Shown here: one piece after another, positions 8,950 to 16,468 of the stretch
Layout: the number at the start of each line of letters is the position of its first letter
Numbering within the stretch: position 1 is the stretch's first letter
Source: Chryseobacterium soli
GTDB taxonomy: Bacteria; Bacteroidota; Bacteroidia; Flavobacteriales; Weeksellaceae
Assembly (NCBI RefSeq): GCF_000737705.1
Contig: NZ_JPRH01000009.1
Coordinates: 1-64,000 of the forward strand
Direction: 5' to 3'
Length of the DNA: 64,000 nt
Position numbers and translations under genes: made by a program
Notes under the pieces: generated by a model
The model's database searches: none
The model's input: the letters and a program-made list of their open reading frames with translations, nothing else
Told to the model about the DNA's origin: nothing

Positions 8950-10017
8950 TTATTTTAATTGATCTTTAAAATCCTCAATTCTAAAATCGGTTAAGTCATT
9001 TCCTTTCTCAATTTTCTCCTTAGCATACAGTCGGAAATCATTTTCAGTTTTCTCTAAAAGATAATCATAAGGACCTATATGAGAAATTAATTTAACCAAG
9101 ACAGGGGAGATTTCCAAACAGATAAAAAGTCCCATGATAAAAGCTGCTGCTAGCCCAATGATCGCTGAATTTTTACCCAGTTCATCCAAAGCCTGAAGTC
9201 TGGCTGCAAATCCATTGAACTTATCTTCTATCGTTTCTGTGGATTTTCGTTCGGTTTCCAGATTGGTATACACCTTTGATATTTCTTTATCTAAATAATC
9301 AAGCCTTGGAGCGGCTTGTTTCTCATAGTTCTCCAAATCCTGTCTGCGTTGCTCCTTTAGCTCCTGCTTCCGTTTTGCATTCGGTCCGAAACCTTCCTTA
9401 CCACTTGTTAAACCGGATTGCTTTCCTAAAATTTCTTTTTCTAGTTCTACAGAAGCAGAATCATATGATTTTTGATATTGGGCTATTTTTTCTGAGATCT
9501 GCTTTTTTTCAGTATCGAAAGGTCCGCTTTGTTGAAGAATCCTTCCGTTCAATTCGCCCTGAAGCTGTTTTTTATTTCTCTGAATAATTGTATTCAACTG
9601 TTTGTTTACTTCTTTTTCAAAAATCTTAAGCTCTAACGGTTTTGAAATAATAATCCCTAAAAAAGTGGCCAGAATCAATCGGGGAATAGCCATTAAGATC
9701 TGATTCCACCAGGTTCCTGTTTTCTTGATTGAAGAAACAATATAGCGGTCCAAATTGAAGATCATTAATCCCCAAAGAATTCCGAAACCCGTTGCTGCCC
9801 ATATATTGTCAAATACGGTATACATAGCATAGCCTGCGGAAAGGGTAGCAAAAATTGCGGTGAATAGGACGATCCCACCAATTCCGGAAAATTTATTCCA
9901 TTCGCTGGGGGTCTTTCTTAAAATATGGATGTTTCCTCCGGAACAGATCATGAGGAATTTCTGGAACCAATTAATGTTATGATTCGATTGATTTATAGTT
10001 TGTTGATTCGTTTTCAT
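8950..10017 (-). CDS. DUF4407 membrane protein with long coiled coil
   Basis: 355 aa from the ATG at 10017; an upstream in-frame ATG at 10035 would add six residues. There are three membrane segments in the first 150 residues (around IVLFTAIFATLSAG, FGILWGLMIFNLD and LILATFLGIII), then a highly charged, coiled-coil-like region of about 130 residues rich in Lys, Glu and Gln, and a fourth segment around GLAAAFIMGLFICLE before a charged C-terminus. This is the DUF4407 layout; its biochemical role is unknown. The downstream AAA+/M41 gene starts 14 nt after it ends. I infer that the coiled coil could act as adaptor or substrate for the soluble protease, but nothing in the sequence proves this. Confidence 0.8.
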   Translation of the reverse strand: MKTNQQTINQSNHNINWFQKFLMICSGGNIHILRKTPSEWNKFSGIGGIVLFTAIFATLSAGYAMYTVFDNIWAATGFGILWGLMIFNLDRYIVSSIKKTGTWWNQILMAIPRLILATFLGIIISKPLELKIFEKEVNKQLNTIIQRNKKQLQGELNGRILQQSGPFDTEKKQISEKIAQYQKSYDSASVELEKEILGKQSGLTSGKEGFGPNAKRKQELKEQRRQDLENYEKQAAPRLDYLDKEISKVYTNLETERKSTETIEDKFNGFAARLQALDELGKNSAIIGLAAAFIMGLFICLEISPVLVKLISHIGPYDYLLEKTENDFRLYAKEKIEKGNDLTDFRIEDFKDQLK

Positions 10018-10254
10018 ACTAGAAAATTTATACAAATGTAATACTAAAAATCATACCAATGTTAAAGATGGTATTATGTTTAACCAAGTAATTCTTGTTT
10101 GGCTTGTAATTATTTGTAAATCAATTTATTAATTTAGAAGAAGTTTAAGGGGAAGAGATATGCTAATTATTGCTGCGTTTTATACCTTTAATAGAATAAT
10201 CTTTATACTATTATTTATTTCAAGCTTAAGATATTTCAAAAATTATTTCATAAC

Positions 10255-10279
10255 AAAAGCCCTCGCAAAAGGGCCTTTT
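10255..10279 (-). terminator. Terminator after ruvC
   Basis: A GC-containing hairpin (AAAAGCCCT/AGGGCCTTTT, one-base bulge, loop CGCAAA) lies 24 nt beyond the ruvC stop. The minus-strand stem ends in a TTTT run. The rest of the 10036-10302 gap is AT-rich with no supported gene. Confidence 0.65.
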
Positions 10280-10302
10280 ATAAGATTTATATCATTACAT
10301 AG

Positions 10303-10857
10303 TTACTTTAAACGATCCGGATTTTGTTTCAGGAAGCTGTCCCAGCCGGTATACGCTTTTGTATCTGCTATGGTTCCCGAATTAAAATGATGACATACCG
10401 CAACGGCAAGACCATCGGAAGCATCTAAATATTTGGTAGGAAATTCTTTCAGTTTTAAAAGGCTTTTTAACATTCCTGCAACCTGCTCCTTACTGGCATT
10501 CCCATTTCCTGTAATGGCCATTTTAATTTTTTTGGGTGAATATTCTGTAATGGGAATATTTCTGTGCAGACTTGCAGCCATTGCAACACCCTGTGCACGG
10601 CCCAATTTCAGCATACTCTGTACATTTTTACCGAAAAAGGGAGCTTCAAGAGCGACTTCATCAGGATGATATTCATCGATGAGGGCTAAAGTCTTGTCAA
10701 AAATATATTTGAGCTTGGTTTCGTGGTTCGGATATTTTTTTAGGATAAGCTCATGGATAGAAACCAGCTCCATATTGCCTTTTTTAACGGAAATAATACC
10801 GAAACCCATAATACTTGTTCCGGGATCTATCCCTAAAATTATTTTTTCTGAAATCAT
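10303..10857 (-). CDS. ruvC: Holliday junction endonuclease RuvC
   Basis: 184 aa from the ATG at 10857; a longer reading from 10947 adds 30 non-conserved residues and would cross the promoter box, so the shorter start is preferred. RuvC resolves Holliday junctions in homologous recombination together with RuvAB. The four acidic metal-binding residues can be placed: Asp11 in GIDPGT, Glu71 in ALEAPFF, and Asp145/Asp148 in DASDGLAVA. The length is normal for the family. The gene stands alone, divergent from the 10954 gene, with its own terminator. A TATCTTTG box ends only 5 nt before the ATG, suggesting a leaderless or nearly leaderless mRNA. Confidence 0.95.
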   Translation of the reverse strand: MISEKIILGIDPGTSIMGFGIISVKKGNMELVSIHELILKKYPNHETKLKYIFDKTLALIDEYHPDEVALEAPFFGKNVQSMLKLGRAQGVAMAASLHRNIPITEYSPKKIKMAITGNGNASKEQVAGMLKSLLKLKEFPTKYLDASDGLAVAVCHHFNSGTIADTKAYTGWDSFLKQNPDRLK

Positions 10858-10862
10858 TGGTT

Positions 10863-10870
10863 CAAAGATA
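10863..10870 (-). promoter_or_regulatory. ruvC -7 box, TATCTTTG
   Basis: A perfect match to TAnnTTTG on the minus strand, separated from the ruvC ATG by 5 nt. It decides the start codon, because the longer reading frame would begin upstream of the promoter. Confidence 0.5.
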
Positions 10871-10953
10871 TGACATTCTATATTTTTTCTTTGTGAAAAA
10901 AAATAATAAAAATAAATCTTGATATGGTGAAAACTTCTTAACTTCATAAAAAA

Positions 10954-11451
10954 ATGATTATGAAAATTCTATTACAACTTTTTATCCTTCCAGTCTTTGT
11001 ATATGGTAGTTTTCTACAGGTGAGCGGGTTACCTAAAGGAGATCCATTGAAAAGCGAGACTTCATTGAATGACAAAGGCCAGATTGGCTATCTCTTTTTT
11101 AAGGTTGAGAAAAACAATTCCGGGTTGGAAAAAATCACGCTGGAATCCAGGAAAGTCGCTGATGGAAAGCTTAAATCTGTTCCGTCTTTCGACAGAGAGG
11201 CTGCCGGCATTGGTGATTTCATTGTTTTACTAACGGATGCAAACGGTAAAGAAATCGTTAAACAGCTGGTGGAAGACCCATTGAACCAGAATATGGAAAG
11301 TTTTGAAAAAGAAGGGATCAGCAGACACAAGGTTTCTCTTGAAACTGCAGAATTCAGTGTTCGTTATTCTCATTCGGCAGAGATCCAAACAGTGCGGGTT
11401 GAGAAAATTACCAGTGCAGGGAATCAATTATTATTTAACGAAAAACTTTAA
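10954..11451 (+). CDS. Small exported protein of unknown function upstream of M64 peptidase
   Basis: 165 aa; the start could be the second ATG at 10960 (MKILLQLF). The N-terminus is hydrophobic (about residues 3-20, LLQLFILPVFVYGSF), a likely signal peptide. The rest is a mixed beta-rich domain with no cysteines and no motif I recognise (for example KITLESRKVADGKLKS). Its stop is 2 nt before the ATG of the M64 peptidase gene, so the pair are probably translated from one mRNA. I infer a partner of the peptidase, such as an inhibitor, chaperone or pro-domain-like factor. Confidence 0.7.
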   Translation: MIMKILLQLFILPVFVYGSFLQVSGLPKGDPLKSETSLNDKGQIGYLFFKVEKNNSGLEKITLESRKVADGKLKSVPSFDREAAGIGDFIVLLTDANGKEIVKQLVEDPLNQNMESFEKEGISRHKVSLETAEFSVRYSHSAEIQTVRVEKITSAGNQLLFNEKL

Positions 11452-11453
11452 TC

Positions 11454-12818
11454 ATGAAAAAAGCTTTATTTCTCTTATTGGCCAGTACGTCGTTCTGTTT
11501 TTCTCAGACTTTTGAAACGGTATCGATCCTTAATAACGGTTCGAATGATAAACGTATTAATATTGCAGTGTTGGGAGACGGGTTTACAACAGCCCAGCAA
11601 AGTAGCTTTGTTTCCTCGGCCCAATCCACTATCAATTATCTTTTTACGAAAAGTCCTTATACGGAATACAAAAATTATTTTAACGCCTATGCCGTGAAAG
11701 TGATTTCCACACAAAGCGGAGTCAAACATCCGGGGACGGCAACAGATGTCACGGAGCCTGTGATTCCGGTTTCCAATCCTACGAATTATTTGGGAAGCGG
11801 TTTTGATTTTGGGGTTCACCGCTGTATTTACAGCAATACGACCAATAAAGTGGCTCAGGTTTTAGCTGCGAACGTTCCGGACTATGACATTACCTACGTG
11901 TTGGGGAATTCTACAGAATACGGAGGTTGTGGCGGAACGTATGCATTTGCTTCTTTAAATAGTGCATCCAATGAAATTGTAGTTCATGAACTGGGACATT
12001 CATTTGGTAAATTAGCGGATGAATATTGGTTTGCCGGTACCGGAGAATCCCCGAATAAAACTCAGAATTCCAATACAACAACGGTTAAATGGAAAAATTG
12101 GGTAGGGCTCAACAGTGTAGGAGTGTATCCTTTTACGGAAAGCCCTTCGTGGTACCGCCCGCATCAAAACTGTGAGATGAGGTATCTTGACAGACAGTTC
12201 TGCTCAGTGTGTAAAGAAGCCATTATTGAAAGAATACATTCATTGGTTTCTCCTGTGGATTCTTATACACCGGGAAATACAACAACCGTGAATGTAAGTT
12301 CCAATATTACCTTTACAGTCAATGAAATTCTGCCGATTCCCAATACATTGGTCAATTCATGGAAGCTTAATGGAACGACTCTTTCTGCAACAGGAAATTC
12401 GTTAACGATTAGTCCTAGCCAACTAAACAGTGGAAGCAACACCTTGTTGTTTTCAGTGACCGATAATAATCCACTGATCAAAGTGACGGGCCATAATGCG
12501 GTACATTTTGCTAATGTTACCTGGACGTTGAATAAGAGTACGCTTAAAATGGCTGAAGTTAAAGCTGTAGAAAGAAGATTTGGAATTTATCCTAATCCTG
12601 CACAGAGTGAATTTTATATCAAAGGAAAACAGGATTTTTCAAAAAATACGAAAGTATCATTGTATGACGGAGCTGGAAGGCTTATTTCTGTACCTTTTGA
12701 AATGAAAGATTCGGCAACGCTGTTTGTCAATATCAGTACGATTCCAACAGGAACTTATACGCTCAATGTGGCAGATGATGAAGGTTTGGTAATTTCTCAG
12801 AAAATTATAAAAGAATAA
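11454..12818 (+). CDS. Secreted M64 family zinc peptidase with T9SS type A domain
   Basis: 454 aa. The signal peptide ends STSFCFSQ (about residue 18). Residues about 20-270 are an M64 (IgA peptidase-type) catalytic domain: NIAVLGDGFTTAQQ near the start and the zinc motif HELGHSFGKLADEYW at 178-192 (HExxH with a downstream Asp-Glu-Tyr). CEMRYLDRQFCSVCKEAI near 240-260 is a cysteine-rich segment also seen in the family. A beta-sandwich-like region follows (about 275-360), and residues about 380-454 are a T9SS sorting domain (FGIYPNPAQSEFYI ... SQKIIKE). The enzyme is therefore probably displayed or released outside the cell. It is closed by the strong hairpin at 12848-12874. Confidence 0.9.
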   Translation: MKKALFLLLASTSFCFSQTFETVSILNNGSNDKRINIAVLGDGFTTAQQSSFVSSAQSTINYLFTKSPYTEYKNYFNAYAVKVISTQSGVKHPGTATDVTEPVIPVSNPTNYLGSGFDFGVHRCIYSNTTNKVAQVLAANVPDYDITYVLGNSTEYGGCGGTYAFASLNSASNEIVVHELGHSFGKLADEYWFAGTGESPNKTQNSNTTTVKWKNWVGLNSVGVYPFTESPSWYRPHQNCEMRYLDRQFCSVCKEAIIERIHSLVSPVDSYTPGNTTTVNVSSNITFTVNEILPIPNTLVNSWKLNGTTLSATGNSLTISPSQLNSGSNTLLFSVTDNNPLIKVTGHNAVHFANVTWTLNKSTLKMAEVKAVERRFGIYPNPAQSEFYIKGKQDFSKNTKVSLYDGAGRLISVPFEMKDSATLFVNISTIPTGTYTLNVADDEGLVISQKIIKE

Positions 12819-12847
12819 GTAAAGTATAATTTTTGCTACATATTTTC

Positions 12848-12874
12848 AAAGCCGACTGGATCAGTCGGCTTTTT
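12848..12874. terminator. Bidirectional terminator shared by the M64 and 2H genes
   Basis: A perfect 11-bp stem AAAGCCGACTG/CAGTCGGCTTT with a 3-nt loop, followed by T on the plus side and flanked by A before it. The 3' end of the minus-strand gene (stop at 12861-12863) lies inside the hairpin, so its last three codons and its stop are part of the stem-loop. Confidence 0.85.
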
Positions 12875-13409
12875 CGGTGTGTGACCCCGGATTAAGTGCT
12901 CTTTTCGCAATAGGAATCCATTTTCCGTCATGTCGGAGAAGCGATATTTCGTTAACTAAGAATTTCGTTTTAAATTCTTTTTCTTTATACAAGGCCCATG
13001 CTTTCTGGAAATTTTCAAAAGTTAGGTCCCGATATCCAACCGTCATATGAGGATGAAAAGAATATTTCATGAAATTGAAATGCTGTTTTACATGATGGTA
13101 TAATTTGATTACATCTTCATTATGTTCAGGCTGTATAAAAAGGACGGGATTTTTGGGATTAGGAAAACTTCCAAAGCCATTTAACTCAATTTCAAAAGGA
13201 GAAATATTAAGATCAATTTTGTCAAATGCCGTGAAAATATCGTTTTCTAATTCGAGTTCCCGGTAAAAAGGAGGAAATAGCGTAATGTGAGCATCATTTT
13301 TTAGGGCTTTTGCATTGTTATAATTCAACGCCAGATCTGTTTTGAAGACTTCTATATCATCAATAATCTGCTGAGGTGGATAAATAGCTATGAAATATAG
13401 TTTTTTCAT
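12861..13409 (-). CDS. 2H phosphoesterase / 2'-5' RNA ligase-like protein
   Basis: 182 aa. It has the two HxT motifs that define the 2H superfamily: HITLF at residues 41-45 and HMTVG at 121-125, about 80 residues apart as expected. These histidines act on cyclic phosphate or 2'-5' RNA ends in known members; the natural substrate in bacteria is usually unknown. No signal peptide is seen. The gene is divergent from padR, and the 102-bp gap between them holds the nested palindromes at 13460-13505, so both genes might be affected by the same regulator. Confidence 0.85.
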   Translation of the reverse strand: MKKLYFIAIYPPQQIIDDIEVFKTDLALNYNNAKALKNDAHITLFPPFYRELELENDIFTAFDKIDLNISPFEIELNGFGSFPNPKNPVLFIQPEHNEDVIKLYHHVKQHFNFMKYSFHPHMTVGYRDLTFENFQKAWALYKEKEFKTKFLVNEISLLRHDGKWIPIAKRALNPGSHTEKAD

Positions 13410-13459
13410 TAGTCTAAAATAAGGTTTAAATTATTTTTAAGTTCAAATTTTCAAATAAA

Positions 13460-13505
13460 TTTTTATACATAAGAAAATTATGCATAAGTTTGTAATGTAT
13501 AAAAA
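13460..13505 (+). promoter_or_regulatory. padR promoter region with nested palindromes
   Basis: Perfect 11-bp arms TTTTTATACAT (13460-13470) and ATGTATAAAAA (13495-13505) enclose a perfect 10-bp palindrome TTATGCATAA (13478-13487). The sequence TAAGTTTG (13485-13492), matching the -7 consensus TAnnTTTG, overlaps the inner palindrome. PadR proteins bind symmetric sites with ACAT/ATGT-like arms, so autoregulation at this site is a reasonable inference. Confidence 0.55.
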
Positions 13506-13511
13506 TTAGAA

Positions 13512-13835
13512 TTGAAAAAGAATAGTCTTTACAAAGGAACGCTGCAGAATATTATTTTGAAATTATTGTCAAAAGAAGTAAAGATGTATGGCTACCAGAT
13601 CACCCAGCGGGCTAAGGAACTGACGCAGGGAGAGCTTGAGATGACCGAAGGAGCACTGTATCCGCTGCTCCATAAACTGGAGGATGACGGAATCATCAAA
13701 TCGGAAATCCAAAAAATAAACGGCAGAGACAGGAAATATTATCTTTTGACCGAAAAAGGACTGCAGCAGCAGGTCGTACAGGAAAACGAAATGAAGAATT
13801 ATTTATTGAACCTAACCACTATTTTTAATATATGA
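13512..13835 (+). CDS. PadR family transcriptional regulator
   Basis: 107 aa from a TTG start at 13512 (MKKNSLYKGTLQNIILKLL). A PadR winged helix fills the protein: KMYGYQITQRAKELTQG (recognition helix region) and ELEMTEGALYPLLHKLEDDG followed by a wing with GRDRKYYLLTEKG. The family represses genes for membrane or stress functions and often its own gene. It overlaps the next gene by 4 nt (ATGA), and a paralogous membrane gene follows, so the three form a regulator-plus-membrane-protein unit. The candidate operator lies directly upstream at 13460-13505. Confidence 0.9.
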   Translation: MKKNSLYKGTLQNIILKLLSKEVKMYGYQITQRAKELTQGELEMTEGALYPLLHKLEDDGIIKSEIQKINGRDRKYYLLTEKGLQQQVVQENEMKNYLLNLTTIFNI

Positions 13836-14542
13836 TGACTGAGGAACAGGAAAAACAGATCATGGATTACCTTATGTCTAAAAATCTTACACTGGATATG
13901 CTGGTGGAAATCAAAGATCATATGCTGGATCAGGTGACAGGTATTCAAGAGACTGAAAACCTCAGTTTTGAAGATGCTTTTTCTCAGGTTAAAGAATCCT
14001 GGGGTGAAGAATTTACAATGACCCGCTATTTCTTTTACTCCGGCAAGATTCCAGTGATTGCAAAAAAGATTATCAAAACAAAATATAACGGATTATTGAA
14101 AAAGTCTGTATTAATAGCCATGATATCCTTTGCTCTTAATATCCTGCTCATCTATTGTTCAAACAGCGAGGAAACTTATACGATAGCATTCCGTATACTC
14201 AATTCTGTATTTTTTATAACTCCGATTGTTGTTGTAGCATTGAATTATAACAATGGAAAGCTTATAGGCAGGGATTACAAATATAAAGGTAAAATTTTTT
14301 ATACGCTATATCAGACGAACATCAGTTTGCTAACGATCAGTACGACAGCTGTGATGCAGCTTATGTGGAAAAACGGTCATCATGCCTATATGTTCTTTAT
14401 AAACCAAGATCATACAGAATTAATACTTACAGCCGTTACCCTGATTTTACCGTTTATTATGCAAATTCTTGTGGCATTTGCTTTATTTAATTATTTAGAA
14501 CATCAAAAAACAGTAAAAAAGATACAGTACTTTCTTGCTTAG
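13832..14542 (+). CDS. Membrane protein translationally coupled to PadR
   Basis: 236 aa. The first 75 residues are soluble and helical (EEQEKQIMDYLMSKNLTLD, then VEIKDHMLDQV), resembling the N-terminal helical domain of small membrane proteins that sit beside PadR genes. About four hydrophobic segments follow (around VLIAMISFALNILLIY, ILNSVFFITPIVVVAL, TNISLLTISTTAVMQL and ILPFIMQILVAFALF). It starts inside the padR stop codon (ATGA overlap), which implies coupled translation. The gene at 14623 is a paralogue. In known PadR pairs the partner is often an anti-regulator or stress-sensing membrane protein; that is inference here. Confidence 0.7.
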   Translation: MMTEEQEKQIMDYLMSKNLTLDMLVEIKDHMLDQVTGIQETENLSFEDAFSQVKESWGEEFTMTRYFFYSGKIPVIAKKIIKTKYNGLLKKSVLIAMISFALNILLIYCSNSEETYTIAFRILNSVFFITPIVVVALNYNNGKLIGRDYKYKGKIFYTLYQTNISLLTISTTAVMQLMWKNGHHAYMFFINQDHTELILTAVTLILPFIMQILVAFALFNYLEHQKTVKKIQYFLA

Positions 14543-14622
14543 GCCAATTTTTAGTGATAGGGTATTCTGTATACATTACAATTCAGAAAAATTTTAATAA
14601 CCATTCATACCATTTTTAACAG

Positions 14623-15237
14623 ATGACAAACGATATTCAGGAAAGAGAGATCACAAGGTATCTTATTTCAAAAAAACTTAATCAGGCACTTCTTTCAGAG
14701 ATCAAAGACCATTTTATATTGCAGATCTCAGATCTTATGGATGCTGATGAAATGAACTTTCAGGAAGCTTTCCTGCAGACAAAACTGAATTGGCAGCACG
14801 AACTGGAAATGGTGAAAGCAGATCCGCTGTCATTTAAAAAGATCACTAGAATTGAAAAGAAGATCCTTCAGACTAGGTTCAGGAATATAACGCTGACTGG
14901 AATGGCATCATCTCTTCTTTTATCCAGCTTGCTGCTGATAAATCCTGATTTCTTCTTCTATCTGGAAGTATTGTTTTTAGGAGTGCTGGTCGGTATGCTG
15001 GGATATAATTTTATCATTAAAAAAATGAAATTCTCCGATTATATCCAGTTAAGCTTTCATCCATTGGTGGCAAGAAATGTACTATTGATTGTTATTTTGC
15101 TGTCTTTTATGTATTTGTTGAATGATGAATTTAATTTTAAGGATTTGGGAATTGCAAAAGTCTTTTTTCTTTATGCAATAACTACCAAGATTCAGCTTCT
15201 TTATTACAACAGCAGGAAAATTAATGTTTTAATCTAA
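14623..15237 (+). CDS. Second PadR-linked membrane protein (paralogue)
   Basis: 204 aa. The N-terminus (QEREITRYLISKKLNQALLS then EIKDHFILQISDL, FQEAFLQTKLNWQHELEM) aligns with that of the 13832 gene (IMDYLMSKNLTLD, EIKDHMLDQV, FEDAFSQVKESWGEEFTM), so the two are diverged tandem duplicates. About four membrane segments follow (LTGMASSLLLSSLLLI, YLEVLFLGVLVGMLGY, VLLIVILLSFMYLL and a last one near the C-terminus). The gap to the previous gene is 80 nt without a terminator. Its 3' end overlaps the convergent serine hydrolase gene by 17 nt. Function unknown. Confidence 0.7.
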   Translation: MTNDIQEREITRYLISKKLNQALLSEIKDHFILQISDLMDADEMNFQEAFLQTKLNWQHELEMVKADPLSFKKITRIEKKILQTRFRNITLTGMASSLLLSSLLLINPDFFFYLEVLFLGVLVGMLGYNFIIKKMKFSDYIQLSFHPLVARNVLLIVILLSFMYLLNDEFNFKDLGIAKVFFLYAITTKIQLLYYNSRKINVLI

Positions 15238-16339
15238 GCTGCATCAGTATATTTTCAAGGTTATCCGTAATTTTTTTTACCTCAATATGGGGTCTGAAAA
15301 TCGAGCTTTTCCCTTTTTCTTCATCTGCAATATTAGACAAGATAATGACTGAAGTTTTGGTTTCAGGATAATAGATATTCAGAGAAGGGGAACCTTTGAT
15401 ATAACCGCTGTGGAAATAAGCAATGGGATTTCCAATATTCAGCATGATTCCATAGCCGTAGCCCATTTTCCCTAAAATCTGATGATGCCTTTCTGAACTT
15501 TTAGAAATAAATGTGGTAAGCGTTTTAGGCTGCAGGATTTTTCCACCATACAGAGCATTATTCCATTGGTGAAGATCTTCTATGGTAGACAGAACACCGC
15601 CTGCAGGAAGTCCGATTTCTTTTCCTCCCAGTCTTTTTGGCATATCCGGAACTTTTTCAGCGTTTTTCTCATTTCCAAGATAGGCTCCGGCAAAACCTGT
15701 TCCTTCAAAAACAGCACCTGTGGAAGAATTTTTCATTCCTGCTTTTTTGAAAAGCTCCATTACATTGTCACTAAAAGATTTCCCGGAAACGGTTTCTACA
15801 ATTTTTCCTAGTGCATTGAACCCATCATTGGAGTAAAAGAAATTGGAACCGCTTTTAAACATGAGTTTCCCTCCCAGAGTATTCAAGCCTGACGTATGGT
15901 TCAGAAGCTGATGAATGGTGATGTTTTCATATTCTTTGTTCTGGAATTCTTTCAGATATTTTGAAACCTTATCTTGTACATTCAATTTTCCCTGTTCCAT
16001 TTGAAGTAAAATCAGGACGGAGGTAAACTGTTTGCTTATGGAACCGATGGCAAAAATGGTATTGTCGTCAATTTTTGTACGGCTTTTAAAGTCTGCGAAA
16101 CCGTTTTCCTTTCGGTACAAAGGAATAGAATCTTTGAAGACGGCTACACTTCCGTTAAAATTATATTTTTTGAAAACAGAATCTATTTGCTGCTGCAGAA
16201 GTGTTTTTTGAAAAGCGGTGATGGTGGAATCAATGACGGCATTTTTATCGACTGCCGGTTTTTGAATCTCCGTTTTGCACGAGACAACGGACATGATAAA
16301 AATAAAAAATAGGGAGCTCTGCAATACATTTTTCAACAT
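15221..16339 (-). CDS. Lipoprotein serine hydrolase (class C beta-lactamase / DD-peptidase fold)
   Basis: 372 aa from the ATG at 16339; an upstream ATG at 16387 would add 16 residues before the lipoprotein signal. A lipobox (VVSC, Cys21) indicates membrane anchoring. The three motifs of the beta-lactamase superfamily are visible: SISK (Ser100-Lys103), YSN (Tyr169-Asn171) and HSG late in the protein (FHSGYIKGSP), the HxG form found in esterase and peptidase members rather than KTG. The family cleaves D-amino-acid peptides or esters; the substrate here cannot be told. The 3' end overlaps the convergent gene at 14623 by 17 nt. Confidence 0.88.
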   Translation of the reverse strand: MLKNVLQSSLFFIFIMSVVSCKTEIQKPAVDKNAVIDSTITAFQKTLLQQQIDSVFKKYNFNGSVAVFKDSIPLYRKENGFADFKSRTKIDDNTIFAIGSISKQFTSVLILLQMEQGKLNVQDKVSKYLKEFQNKEYENITIHQLLNHTSGLNTLGGKLMFKSGSNFFYSNDGFNALGKIVETVSGKSFSDNVMELFKKAGMKNSSTGAVFEGTGFAGAYLGNEKNAEKVPDMPKRLGGKEIGLPAGGVLSTIEDLHQWNNALYGGKILQPKTLTTFISKSSERHHQILGKMGYGYGIMLNIGNPIAYFHSGYIKGSPSLNIYYPETKTSVIILSNIADEEKGKSSIFRPHIEVKKITDNLENILMQLRLKH

Positions 16340-16468
16340 TTGAATAAAGTTTTTCTTAAAAATAGTGAAAATAAAAAAACTTGCCAAGAGTGAAAATTAT
16401 GGTCTTTTGAAGGAAGAGTTTCTATTCATGGGATTTCTTCAATAATAAAAGAAAAGGACTGTTATCAT

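Noticed and set aside
10160..10390. Plus-strand open frame of 76 codons next to ruvC.
   Set aside because: It crosses the ruvC terminator and overlaps ruvC in antisense; the product is low-complexity hydrophobic sequence with no family signs.
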